From the NCBI GenBank assembly GCA_963575745.1, contig CAUYUJ010015290.1, forward strand, positions 278,456 to 342,455: a stretch of 64,000 nucleotides of DNA, written 5' to 3'. The notes under the pieces are model-generated. The model saw nothing but the letters and a program-made list of their open reading frames with translations, was not told the DNA's origin and ran no database searches. The stretch comes from Prorocentrum cordatum. Its lineage: Eukaryota > Sar > Dinophyceae > Prorocentrales > Prorocentraceae. Position 1 is the stretch's first letter; the number at the start of each line of letters is the position of its first letter. Of the stretch, positions 34,292 to 45,141 are shown piece after piece. The position numbers and the translations under genes were made by a program.

Positions 34292-35603
34292 TCATGCCCA
34301 TCGAGGTGCCTCGAACGCCTCTTCGAAGCAAATCATTCGCGCAGCCCACTGCAGTTGTCCAACCACCATTCGTAGTCCTCGATGCTCTGCAGGGGTAAGT
34401 AATCTGTCAGGTGCTTTGCTGCGCTCCCTGGAGACACGCGCAGTCTGCATCGACTTCGCGTAGGCTTCCATGGTGACGTTGATGCTGCCGTCCTTCTCCT
34501 GCTGATAGGCCCGGCCACAGGACGTCGCCTTCTCCTTTCTCGCGTACTTGGCCTCGCCAAAGTCAATCTCCCTGTGAAGGTCCATCATGATCTTGGCGCC
34601 CTCAGGGTCGTCCTGCCTGATGCCCGTGAGGAAGTCGTCCACGCGTAGGCGCGTGATCCCATATGCTCGCGTTCTCCTTGTTGCGCTTGGCGAAGGTCGC
34701 GGGCTCGAAGTTCAGGCCGTCCAATCCAAGCCTCGCGAGCATCTCGCGCAGCGCCGCGTGCCAAGCTCTTGCCGCATCATTGGCCCCGTAGATGCTCTCG
34801 TTAAACTTCCGCAGGTCGCCTGCCTTAACACCCGGGATGGTGCGCTTCCCAAGGTTCGTCGGGATCCGAAAGTGGAGCTCGCGTGTGATCGCCTTGCCTT
34901 GTAGAAAGGCTCCTTCACATCCGCGACGACTAGGTCCAAGTTGAGGCTCGATGCGACGCCGCGCAGAAGGTCGACGTAGCTTGCCGCCGAACTCCTCCTC
35001 GTCGCCCCGTCTACATATTCTCGCCTTCGGCTCAAAGGTCGTGGGGCCATTGTCCGCCCAGACCAGCATGGAGCTTAGGATCTTGTCTGGGTCCATCTTC
35101 TCAACCGCTGCTCCTGATAGGTGGGTTGCTGCATCGTGCTTGCACCAGGTACTCCACTCCTTCTCCACTGCGCCCTGCATCTTCTTCCACTTGAGCTTGT
35201 CGTCGCCCGGCGATTTCAGATTGATCTCCTGATGCTCATATGCCCTCGTCAGCTGGGTGCGCATCCGCTCGGCCACGAATGCTTTGACCAGGAGTGGTGT
35301 CTCCGCCAGCTGCTTGGCTGGCCCCGTTTGCCCCTTCGCACGCTTGATGCTGATGGGCACATCGTCCAATAGGAACCCCTTCAGCGTCACAGGATGTTCC
35401 TGGCGCTTGCTGCCCTCGTGCTGCTCCGGCTGTCTTGTGCTCGATGTTGTCGTCCCTTGTTGATCCTCCGTTGCTGGTGTCGGCGCGGCTGCCGTCTCCT
35501 CTGCCTTCTTGCGTTCCTCCATATGCCTCTGGATACTGACAGGTACTTGGAGCTGAGCTCGGTCGTCTTGAGCATCGGCCTTCTTGGTCTGCTTGAACTT
35601 CAA
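34292..35603 (-). pseudogene. Reverse transcriptase region, frameshifted
   Basis: An N-terminal linker (KKAEETAAAPTPA) leads to the start of RT (FEPKARICRRGDEEE). The next motif (LDLVVADVKE) is readable only in a neighbouring frame near 34940, and the frame then returns for GAFLQGKAITRELHFRIP. The catalytic YxDD box appears as RVDDFLTG near 34630 in yet another frame, so the Tyr is lost. The following VSRERSK, LLTPAEH and VGQLQWAARM segments are typical of the RT-RNase H connection in this group. At least three frame changes make it non-functional. Confidence 0.8.
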
Positions 35604-35832
35604 GTCCTTCTGGACCGAATGCTTCTTGCCACCGTTTTCACCTCCTTGGGCTGCTCCGGCTCCTCCATGATCTCGCCAGTGTTGCCGCCGCTTGGAGGTC
35701 CTGGCTGTGAGGCTGCAGGTTGTTGGTCACCTCCCGGTCCATCTTCAGTTCCTTCTTCCTTCATCGATGCGGTCTCCTCGATGACCGCGATCGGATGCTG
35801 TGCCACCACATCGTCGATGATCTGAGGTTTAG

Positions 35833-36753
35833 CTAGCCAGTCCACCCTCGAGATGTCCTGAACCAGGTCGCGTGTGTCCAGATTGAACAGCCGCCTCCTC
35901 TCGATCTGATACCTGGTGCCGGTTCGGGTAGTAGAGATGCATTCCTGATGTTGTCCAGCTGCCTCAGGTCAGTCTTGCCTTTGCTGCTGGATGCCGCTGC
36001 TCCCAGGATGGTGTCCCAGGATTGGTGTGCTCGACGTGGTCGCGCTCGTAAATCCTCCTCTGCTTGGTCTTGATCAGCTGGTACTGGTTCGTACTCATCG
36101 TCCAGCCTCTGCCGCATCGGCGTCACGTCATTGTCGTGTACCACGCCCGATCGTCTCTTTCTGCTGTCCGACTGCTTCGGATGACCCACACCACCTTGAG
36201 CTGGTGCTGCTCCTGGTGTGTCTGGTTGTCCTTGCACTGGCTGCTGTTGTGGAGCTCCTTGCTGTCCAGGTAGCTGCCGATGATATTCTTGCTGCCATTC
36301 TGGAGGCTGCTGGTCTCGATGTTGATCTGGCTGTTGATCAGGTGGTTGATCTGGCTGCTGAGCATCTCGTGCTGGATTGTATGGTTCTCCTCGAAGGTTT
36401 ATAACACCTCTCTGTCCAACTCGCGATCGGGCTGGCCCGCCGTCTGAGAACAAGTCGGTGAACTGCATGGTCGTCACCTCGTGCTCAGTCGCTCTTCGTA
36501 ATAAACTTGGTGAGCTCAGAATCGGGATCGGATGGTGAATCAGCGAGTAGCCGTGCTCGTCCTTGCCCAAGCACCAGGTCCATGCCAAAGAATGCAAGCT
36601 CCTCTTTAGACTGCCTGATCGCCAGAACATCAATATATCACCTTGCTGGAAGGGCCCAGGCTGGGGCCCTGTCCTTGCCAGCGCTGCCCGCCACGACGCA
36701 GACGAGTTAGCTGCCTTGAGGCAGGGCTCAGGGCATATCTGCTGAAGGCGCAA
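35833..36753 (-). pseudogene. Integrase C-terminal and Pro/Gln-rich linker region
   Basis: The first ~100 codons fit the integrase C-terminal part: a helix with AANSSASWRAALARTG, then GPFQQGDILMFWR, then a Gly/His/Tyr segment and a Leu-Arg-Arg-Ala-Thr block. The next ~120 codons are rich in Gln, Pro and Asp, as is common between integrase and RT in copia elements. It is shifted in frame relative to the integrase core and to the RT frame. Confidence 0.6.
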
Positions 36754-36922
36754 TCGATTCTAGAACGATGTCCTTTCAGCTACCCTGGAAACTACTGCTG
36801 GGTCGTTGTCGGGATTCGCCAAACTCGCAGGTTGTCGATGTCCAGCTCCAGCCCGCTGTGCCAACTAATTCGTTGCGCGCGTTGGCCATGCTTCGTGCTG
36901 CAGCTGCAACTGAATCCTGGTC

Positions 36923-38200
36923 TCAAATTTCTCCAGCATCGAAGTCACTTGTCGCCATCTCCTCTAGATACCGTATCTTCCTCTCGACCTTGCCCACTTG
37001 CCAGTGAGCTTCTGGCGCAGCGTTGTTGATCACCAGGCCTAAGTCGTTGCGCAGTGAATCGAACTCGCCCATGGAGGTCGAGTCCAGGTCCTGCTCAACC
37101 ACGGTGGGTGGCCCAGCCCACGTCAGCCACCCAAGCTCGAAAGCCTTCCTAGCCAACTCTGTCGGCGGCCTTGATCCAGGACGCGCGTAAATTGCCACTG
37201 TAACGTCCGACGCAACATCCACGATCACAAGCACCACGTGCATATTATTGTCCATGTCGGGTATGATCATGCAATCCATGCCGATGGCCTCGTTTAAATC
37301 TCTCACTTTGGGCTGGGCTGCTGTAGGTCTTGCTGCCGTCCGAGCCTGCTCCTCGCGCGTTGTGAATCTGGAGAGTCGTGCTGCGTGCGCCGCTCGTCGA
37401 CTAGCTCCACCGTGCTGTAAGTATCGTACCAATGACTCCTTGTAGGGTCCATGTGAACGGCTCTCGTGTATCTTCTTGATAGCTGCTCGCACAAATGGCG
37501 GTGCCGCCGTCCATTCCGCCATCTCGATGTTATCGCCGTGCTTGCTGAAGATCGTCGCTGCGCTTGCATGCATGGGTGCCTCCTCCTCTGCTGGATTGGC
37601 CTCGATCTCGTCGAGCTCGATGTCCTCGAAGTTGTTGGCGTGCCTGGCGCGCCCGCCATGCTGCTTCTCGAGGCCCCGCAGATTCTGGATGCCGTCCATG
37701 ATCGTCTTAGCCAGGTTAGCCGTCCAGTTGCCAAGACTTGATGCTGTTCCCTTCGGCCTGTTGATCACGCTCGCGCGCTCGTGTGTGTTATCGCACCTGA
37801 TGCTGTTGAACTTGGCGCCTAGCATGGTTGCCGTAGTCAGGAACCGCGTCGGCTCCTCGACGGGGTCGCCCATGGGGCCCACCAGGTTGCCGACCTCGGC
37901 GCAGTGGTGCGTCATAGCGGCCGCGAGCTCGGAGCCTAGCCGCGGCATGAACTTCCACGCCTTGGATGTCAGCGGGTTCTCCAGTAGCATGCGTGCTCCT
38001 CGACGCTTGCAGTTGAGCCAGATCTGCTCGGCGAGCCGCAGATGCTCCATGCCAGTTGCTAGCTTCATCGCCCTCGTCTCCTGCGGACGCATGTCCGATA
38101 TGTTCGTGAACGGGTCGCGTGGAAAACCCGCGATAGTCATGCGGGGGTCGTCCTCGCCCAGCTGCTTCAGCACTCTCCGCCGTGACTGAATGGCCCCCAA
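36923..38200 (-). pseudogene. Integrase-containing part of copia pol
   Basis: 425 codons. The first third contains the NPLTSKAW segment and a following Cys/His-rich stretch that I associate with dinoflagellate copia polyproteins. An HHCC-like zinc-binding region near residues 240-290 is degenerate (the paired Cys are gone). The catalytic core follows: first Asp in IGMDCMIIPD, second Asp in VEQDLDSTSMGEF, Glu in PEAHWQVGKVERK, giving a D,D-E arrangement with plausible spacing. The enzyme would insert element DNA into the host chromosome. The frame breaks just after the core, and the integrase C-terminal part is in another frame at 35833-36753. Confidence 0.8.
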
Positions 38201-39499
38201 TCAGGATGTCCCTTGGTCTCGTAGTGGGGCGCCGCCGTTGCTGAGCTTTCGATGTGGCAGCCATGCCGCCAGCGTAGGGCTCGCATATGATTGGCCGCTG
38301 CTCTTCTGGGTCCGCCTTCAGCGTCTCCGCGACCTGCCGGCGCTGGCCCCGCCTGTCCTGAAACTCCTTCTCCCGCGTCTCGATCAGCTTCCTCTGCTTT
38401 CGTCGTAGGATGCCCTTGTCTATCTCTTGCACCTCCGCGGTCCAGGTGTCGAGCTCATCCGTCGTGACTCATGGCGCTGTCTTGGTTGTTTCCTTCTTCG
38501 GCCAGTCCTTGAGCGAGATCGTTGGGCGCCCCCTCTCGGTCTTGTTGCGCGGCACCCCGTGCCTGTTGATTGCTTTGAGGTCCGCCTTCCGCTCCTTCGC
38601 CTACAGCGCTGTGTCTAGCTCTGCCAACTGGTGGATGCTTAGCAGCATCGGCATCTTCGATTTCGGCAGCCCCCGGAATCGTTGGTTCACGTCGGCTCCT
38701 GCAAGTCCAGCTGTCACCTCCTGCTCGCCTTCTGCCATGTAAGCGGCGCTATCATTCGCGCCTCGGAAGCGCATGGATGAGCCCCTCATCCTCGTAGTGA
38801 TCCTGCTGTCCTCCGCGTAGCCGCCCAATGCTAGTGAAAATCCACATCCTCGTAGGCGCGCCGCGCCCAGTGCAGCATGTCCATCTGGAACAAGTCATAT
38901 CCTTATCGCGCAGGCCTCGATCCCCTCCAGCTCCTCGTAGTCCACCTGCAGGCCAGCTGATGGCGCGCGATCCTCTGTAGGCCGGTAGTTCGTGCCTGTC
39001 CTGCGTTCCGTCCGCAGCCATGTCGGACGCGCTCGATGAGGTAGGCGCTCGCAGGCGCTCCTTGCGATGTCTCGTAGTTCCGAGGTACTGTCCCAGGGTG
39101 CTCGGCATAGGTCGCGCGCCAAATTCCTGAGCCCCTGTGGTGCCATCTCCATCGTGATGTGCATGGGCTGGCAAATCCGGTGCAGTGCCCAGTCCACGCA
39201 CCAATCCTTGCAATCCCTGCAGGCCGCTTCCATGTTCTCACAGCTGGCCCATAATGCTGCGATCTGTGCTGCTCGATCTTTGATCTTCTATAGGTCTGCC
39301 GCCGTGTCAACTTCTTCATGCTATTCGGTGCTTGATCTGCTGGGCCATGTCTGTCCTGATCCAGATTTGGCGTTTGGTCGTCACTACCTTCAGGTTCTCG
39401 TTATTGATGTCCCTCAGGTATGCTTTGGATCCGATTCGCTTCTCCAGGCCACTCTCGGGTACCTTGATCGTCTCCAAGTGCTGATGCCGCCCAAGTGTT

Positions 39500-39860
39500 C
39501 ACGATCTGCTCGTCGTGTCGATCCTCGCCGTCGTCAGACTCGTGATATCCCCCATCGTGGTCCCCATGTTCGCCCGCTGGTCATTCGTGATCTGGATAGC
39601 TGTCACATCCATTGAGCTGTCCACCGCCAGTAGCTTAACCGCCGTTGCCATCGCAAACCCAGCCCGTCGCAGAAAACCTCCAGGTCGCCCGTGAAAGCCT
39701 CGGCCACCACCTCGTCCTCCACGCTGTAGGCTGCTAGATGATCCGCCACCTTATGGCCTTGTCTTCTCGCGCTCCGGGTCGCCCTTCCAGTGGCCCTTCT
39801 TGTGGCGTGCGTTGCACTTCGTGCGAGCCTTTATCTTCATGAGCTTTTCTTCAGCTTCCT
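39500..39860 (-). pseudogene. Zinc-knuckle and protease region of the copia-type element
   Basis: Around 39780-39825 the minus strand encodes KCNACHKKGHWKGDPE, matching a Gag zinc knuckle in its C-x2-C-x4-H part, with the last Cys not in place. Downstream a segment with LAVDSSMDVTAIQ could be the aspartic-protease active-site region (normally D-S/T-G), but this is weak. Frames change within the region. Confidence 0.4.
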
Positions 39861-40059
39861 TGCCGTCCATCCTAATGGATCCCTGATTGTTGATGTTGGC
39901 CTTCAAGCCTCGACTGAACTTGCTCTGTGCAAGCCTCTCCCGAGCTTGCTTGCACTAGGGCTTGTGACCTTTTCGCCCGGCCTTCGACCCGACGCGCTGC
40001 GCCTCAGCCGCTAGAGTGTCGCACTCCTCCTGGCTGATTTCCTCGGGGTCGACGTCGTC

Positions 40060-40826
40060 AATCGCTCCCTCGAACTCGTCGATGTCGGCTGCTAGCGCGT
40101 CGTAGTCTCGCTCAGAAGCCCGTCCTCGTCGCACACGCCACGCACGTATCCAAGTGGGGCTTCATCCTCGTCGTCGTCGTTGTTCACCGGGTATGCTCCA
40201 TAACGTCCATGACCACGTTCGTTTCTACGCGTCGTGTCCAACTGGATGAGCACCGCCGCCGTCGCGTCGTCCCAAATGTACTATTCATTGTTGCACTGCC
40301 CGAGAATAACTTCATGCTCGGTCATGCTGATATTGGCCAACTTTAATAGGAAATACGTCCGCAAGTCTTCGCTTACCGTCGTGTTTGCTGAGAGAGACTT
40401 GAGCCGCTCGTGCTCCGTCTCCCGCCTCGATATGCAGTCCTGCGCTGACTCCGATCTGCGGCGAAAGCCTGTGAAGAAATACTCCTCGAATGCTTGCTGC
40501 TTTTGTAGTGGTGCGATCCATTCGCAGGCTTATCGGACCGTGGCCAGTGCCAACTTTATTGCAGCAGGTGGGTCCTCACTTGCTTTGTCCAGCACTGCTT
40601 GCGTCGCAATCTCGGGCCTCTTCCTTGTGAGGTTCCACGCTCGCCCACTCAGATAGTTCTTGACATTGATCGCGTAGAGCTTCTGAAGCTTCTCCTCGCT
40701 CGCGTAATAACCGAATACTGCGCGCTCCTCGAACTCCTCGCCGTAGGCTGGGTCGCCGTTGTAGACGACGCCCTCCTTGTCCACGAAGAGGGGTCCTTCG
40801 TTGGGGTGCTGCTGCCTGGTCGCCAT
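40060..40826 (-). pseudogene. Gag-like region of the copia-type element
   Basis: The frame starts at Met 40826 and runs to an in-frame stop at 40530-40532, then continues open in the same frame to about 40060. The first part has an acidic, aromatic segment (GDPAYGEEFEERAVFGYYAS) of the kind seen at the start of copia Gag proteins. The second part (EAFEEYFFTGFRRR, then YFLLKLANI) looks like the Gag helical core. The single stop separates two parts that otherwise read as one protein. The product would form the particle that packages element RNA. The next feature downstream is a zinc knuckle. Confidence 0.6.
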
Positions 40827-41064
40827 CTTGTCAGTGGTGAAGGACGCCGTCTAGCTCGTTGCCGTCCAACTCCTCTTAGATGTCGTTGTCACTGCTACTG
40901 TCCGGGTCGTGGCAACGATTCTCGGGCAGGCTGCAAGTGATGATGTTTAGCGTATTGGTCGCTGAAAGAAGCGCGCAGTGGTAAATCACTACGAGAGTCT
41001 TGAGCGCCACCATACATGTCTGCACGGCCACTCACAATATGAATCTCGCAACAGTATAATTGAT

Positions 41065-41082
41065 ACAGCTCCAGGCTACCAG
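41065..41082 (-). promoter_or_regulatory. Candidate tRNA primer-binding site
   Basis: Immediately inside the 5' LTR the coding strand reads C then TGGTAGCCTGGAGCTG. A TGG start one base from the LTR is typical of primer-binding sites, because tRNAs end in CCA. Which tRNA pairs cannot be said without a tRNA set. Confidence 0.4.
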
Positions 41083-41295
41083 TGTAAATACTGCTCACAC
41101 TATCCCTCCTGCCAAGCACCTGATGCAAGCACAAGATAAGATAACTAACATCAACGTATCTCTGTACTCGAAACGAACGTGAGTAGGTGCGTCCACCCTC
41201 CCGCCCAGCTTGTGAGCCACAACAACCACGGGCGAGAGGGAAATGTAATTCACTATCGCCCTAAATCTCACATCCTTGCCTACCTGATTTTCACA
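41083..41295 (-). repeat. 5' LTR of the copia-type element
   Basis: 213 bp, the upstream LTR relative to the minus-strand coding direction. It shares long identical blocks with the other LTR, including CTCACATCCTTGCCTACCTG at its right edge and CCCGCCCAGCTTGTGAGCCA in the middle. Expected role: promoter and start of the element RNA. Confidence 0.85.
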
Positions 41296-42200
41296 CTCTC
41301 CACCCCCCTCGGGGAAAGCGAAAGGGGGGATTGCAAAAAGGGGGTCGACGAATCAGCCACGTGCAGCTCGTTTTCCCTGCGCCTTCTGGCGCCCCGGACC
41401 CTCTCCTTTTCTCTTTGGTGCTGAACTAGGGCGCCGCTGCCTGGGCAGAAGGGAACAGTCAAGCTTCTTTGGGCCCTGGGCGCGCCTGGGTGCGCGAGGA
41501 ACGCTTGAGGAGCAACCACGGAAGGCCCTAATCAAGGGACGGCGAGCCCGCTGCGAACGCAAACGGTTTTCAATATTTCAGCGTCTTGACTGCGTCAAGG
41601 GGGATCCAGTGAAGGTCGGAAAAAAGGACTGCGAGCGGGAGAGGATGAGGCAAAAAGGGGGCAGCGATCTCCAGTCGCTCGACGCCGTCGCCTGGCCGAG
41701 CCTGCGCAGGGGCGCGCCACTCACTTTCCCTCCGCCACCAAGAGCGCCTTCTCCCACTCAGCCTTCTTCGCCTTCTGAGTCTGGGCCATCTCGTTGCGAG
41801 GCGGGGCATCTGCCGGCTCCAGTCCCCCCCTGTTGACCGGCTATCTAGCCCCGGGGGCTGCACACGAGCACGAAGCAGAGGTGCAGAAGGAAGACCGAGA
41901 ACACCACCATGGTGGGCTGGTGGGTAGCGAGGAAACAGAAGAGGGCCGTCGGAAACAATATCACGGAATCCGCCGGCCCCCTTGTGAGGTCACCGGGCTG
42001 TAGGACGAAGTGTGCTGCTCCCTGCACCAGTTGCAGTTTCAAGTCTCCAATGTTGCAATCCTGCTTTCTGCTTCCTACTGTAAACTGCTGAAGTCTGCGC
42101 GAGGGGGAGGAGCCCCAAACCGTCCGGTTACCACGCCCGGATCGCGTTGTCTGAATTCCAGGGGGGGCGTGGGACACGTCATGAGATTCGCGCCGCCCCC
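41296..42200. other. No recognisable gene
   Basis: Single-copy sequence with C- and G-rich runs to the right of the copia element. Frames are short and of unnatural composition. A plus-strand stretch near 41860-42100 has no recognised motif. Confidence 0.45.
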
Positions 42201-44160
42201 GAAGCCATAATCCTTCGTAAATTACACAAGGTTCGCGCCCCCAAGGCCACAAACCCTTGCAAATTACATCATATTCGCACTGCCGAGGCCAAGAGTGCTC
42301 CAAGGCGCCCGAAGATGGTTCCAAGACGGCCCAAGAGGGTCCCAAGAGCGCTCCAAGAGCGCTCCCGAGGAGAGAGCCCCAAGAGGCCCACATCGCTGAT
42401 TTTTTAACGGTTCTCGCATGTTCGGCTTTCCGACGCTCTAACACTGCTCACCAAGACTGCCCCAAGACAGCCCAAGAGGCTTCCAAGAGGGCCCGAAGAC
42501 GGCCCAAGAGGGCTCCAAGATGGCTCAAGAAGCGCTCAAGACAGCCCAATAGGACCCCAAGACGGCCCCAAGAGGGGCCCAAGCAGGGGACCACGAACCG
42601 ACAATTTTATATGTGTGGCCCGAGAGGCCCCCAGGAGGCCCCAGGACCAAGAGGCCGCCACGAGGCCCCAAGAGGCCCCAACAGGCGCCAAAGACGCGCC
42701 CAGGAGGCCTCCAAGAGGCCCAACAAATATCTCACGAGGCCCCAATAGGCACCCAATAGGCGCCCAAACCGCCTCCAAGAGGCCCCCAGAAGCTCCCCAC
42801 GGCACCCCAACACATACAAGAGGCCTCAGACCCACAACCCAGGCACGGTGGCGGGATGGGCCAAAGGCCACTAGGATCCGCCGCCCCCTGTCGATTCATC
42901 GCAGGGGTGCCTGGCGTGCTTGACGATTTCGGTTTTGGTTCTTTTTCCAAAAGAACTCTCCCAATGGGTTTCGGCCCGTCCCGCCGGGGTCCCGGGAGGC
43001 CCTTCCACGCGCACAAACTCCGGAAAACATCCTCCCTGAAACGGCCGTTTCGCTCGGGACATCCTCAAATAATCGCGAAGATGGCCCAACATGGCCTCCA
43101 AGTCCGCCCAAGATGGTCCAAGACGGCCTCCAAGACGGCCCAAGAGAGTCGAAGACGGCCCAAGACGGCCCAAGAGGCCCCCCAGAGGCCTCCCAGACGG
43201 CCCAAGAGGCCTCCAAGAGGTCCTCCAGGAGGGCCCGAAGAGGCCAGAATCAATGATTTTCCATAGGTTTTTGAAGGATTTTGGAATTTGCTTCTTCTCG
43301 GCATTCCTACGGCTTAAGACGGCCCCAGAGGCCCCCACGATCGCCTCCAAGAGGGCCTCCAGGAAGGCCCGAAAAGGCCAAATTCATTGATTTCCCAATG
43401 GGTTTTTGAAGGATTTGACATTTGCTTCGTTTCGGCCTTCCGACGGCCCGAGACGGCCCAAGTGCCCCCAAAGATCGTCCAAAGATCGCCCAAGAGGCCT
43501 CGAAGATGGCCCCAGAACGGGCCAAGAGGCCCCCAAGACGGCCCGGCCCAGGAGGCTTTTAAGACGCCCAAGATGGCCTCCAAGACGGCCCTGGAGCATT
43601 CCAAGAGGGCCCCAAGTCGGCTCAGCGAGGCCACCCAAACGGTTTCCGACGGCGTCGGACAGGCCAGGGGCCCACCAAGACGGCCGATGATGGCACCAAG
43701 ATGGCCCAAGAGGCCTCCAAGAGGGCCTCCAGGAAGGCCCGAAAAGGCCCAAATCATTGATTTCCATGAGTTTTTGAAGGATTGTGGCGTTTGCTCTTTT
43801 CCGGCCTTCCGACGACCCAAGTGCCCCCAAAGATCGAAGATCGCTTAAAAGGCCCAAGACGGCCCCAAGAGGCCCCTAAGACGGCCCACGGGGCCTCCAA
43901 GACGCTCAAGATGGCCTCCAAGACGGCCCAAGAGCCCTCCAAGACGTCCTTCAAGAAGGCCCGAAAGGGTCAAAATGGCCTCCAGGCGGCCAAGATGACC
44001 TTCAAGATGCCCACGTGTTCCCCGAAGGCTTTCCAAACCGATTCGGGAAACACGTGGTCCGATAGCTTGGCAGGTCTGGCCTCAACATTCGGCCACATGG
44101 GCGCTTCCAAAAAAAGGCAGGAGGCGGCGGTGAGTCGCCGTAGGCGTCTTCGATAACGCC
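42200..44160 (+). repeat. CCAAGAGG-type array 1
   Basis: GGCCCAAGAGGCCTCCAAGA-like words repeat in a degenerate way. A landmark reading TTTTTGAAGGATTTTGG..TTTCGGCCTTCCGACGG recurs near 43265, 43400 and 43770. A ~150-bp module with GTCGATTCATCGCAGGGGTG lies at 42835-42990, and a CACGTGTTCCCCGAA inverted repeat at 44012-44055. Arg/Pro-rich frames are artefacts. The array may extend under the 3' side of gene Y. Confidence 0.7.
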
Positions 44161-44185
44161 AAGTTGCAAAATGCGCTGATGATTC

Positions 44186-45141
44186 CTATCCGCCCCCGCA
44201 TGAGGTTCCCAGATGCGCCAAAGCAGCGCCGAGACGCACCGACGCGACTCTGATATATCCCATTCTGATAGAGAGGGAGCCGGCGGCAGGGGGCGACGCC
44301 TTTACGGATAAGAAAAGACTGCATTAATATTAACTTTCGGAGGTCCGCGAGAATTTCTTGTGTCGGCGCTGGATTCCCCTCCCTGGCGCACGGAGCGCGC
44401 CAGGGGCGGCGCCGGAGGCGCCGCCAAGGGGCCCAACCCAGATCCAAGAAATCCGCGCGGACCTTCGACCAATGGTGTATGTGCAGTTCTTTCTCCTTCA
44501 CCATCAGACAGACTGCACCAGCAACAAACACACTTGCGAGGGGATACGGGCCAGCCACCAGGGTGCCCCTCACGTGGCGCAGGGCGAGGCTCGAGGCCGT
44601 CCCGTCCTCGCTGTATAGCGGACGGTCGTCCGGCGCACCCGGCATGTCGCCCACCGTCTTCACGGACACGATCGGCCCCGCAGCCGAGCTCTCGGTGAAG
44701 ACCGCCTCGACTCTGCGGACGTAGCATAGGCCGTCCGAGGCGTCGAAGTAGACCACGGAGCCGACCTCTGGCGCCCCTCGCCGCGCGAACACCAGCACGC
44801 TGCAGGGCGGGAACAGCATCGCCCGCTGCTGCAGGGCAGGCACGACGCAGCACAGCCTGGCGGCCCACAGCAGCGTCAGCAGCGAGCCTGCCGCCCAGCC
44901 CGCCAGCCTCTGCAGCTCGCACGGCAGCACACCGTGGCCGAGGCCGCCCCAGGCCACCCACGAGTTCTGCGGCCCGAAGACCCAGGAGGTGCCCAGCAGC
45001 CACGCCGCCAGCGGCAGGCGCAGGCCGCTGCGCACCCATCGGGCCCACGCCTCGAGACCTCCGTCCTCCGACTGGAGGCCCTGTGGCGCGAGGGCCCCGC
45101 CGTCCATGGGCCTGCCGGCCTCGGCTTTCGGACCAGCACGG
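44186..45141 (-). CDS. Last two exons of gene Y: membrane segment and S26-like fold
   Basis: Exon 44502-45141 follows a strong acceptor (CACTGCCTCCCTCTGCAG). It has two hydrophobic segments, then VGSVVYFDASDGLCYVRRV, TVGDMPGAPDDRPLY and HVRGTLVAGPYPLASVFVA. This order resembles SEC11-type S26 signal peptidases (G-D-x-V-V, the HRV box, GDN..DDR.LY, then a C-terminal hydrophobic turn). Where Ser-Met would be it reads RAM, and the catalytic His is Arg, so any such domain would be inactive. Splicing out 44300-44501 leads to 38 further codons and a TAG. The S26 link is inference and the exons might belong to a separate gene. Confidence 0.42.

Larger units (their letters stand above)
32254..41295 (-). 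mobile_element. Ty1/copia-type LTR retrotransposon, decayed, ~9.0 kb
   Basis: Two direct repeats with TG..CA ends (32254-32469 and 41083-41295) enclose gag- and pol-like minus-strand frames in the copia order Gag, zinc knuckle, integrase, reverse transcriptase, RNase H. By hand the LTRs differ at about 26 of ~213 aligned positions plus one 3-bp indel, so they are roughly 88% identical and the insertion is old. Several frameshifts and at least one in-frame stop in gag mean it is defective. A clean target-site duplication is not seen. The integrase and RT style, with a long segment between gag and integrase containing NPLTSKAW, is what I associate with dinoflagellate copia elements. The element is flanked by CT-rich sequence on both sides. 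Confidence 0.88.
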
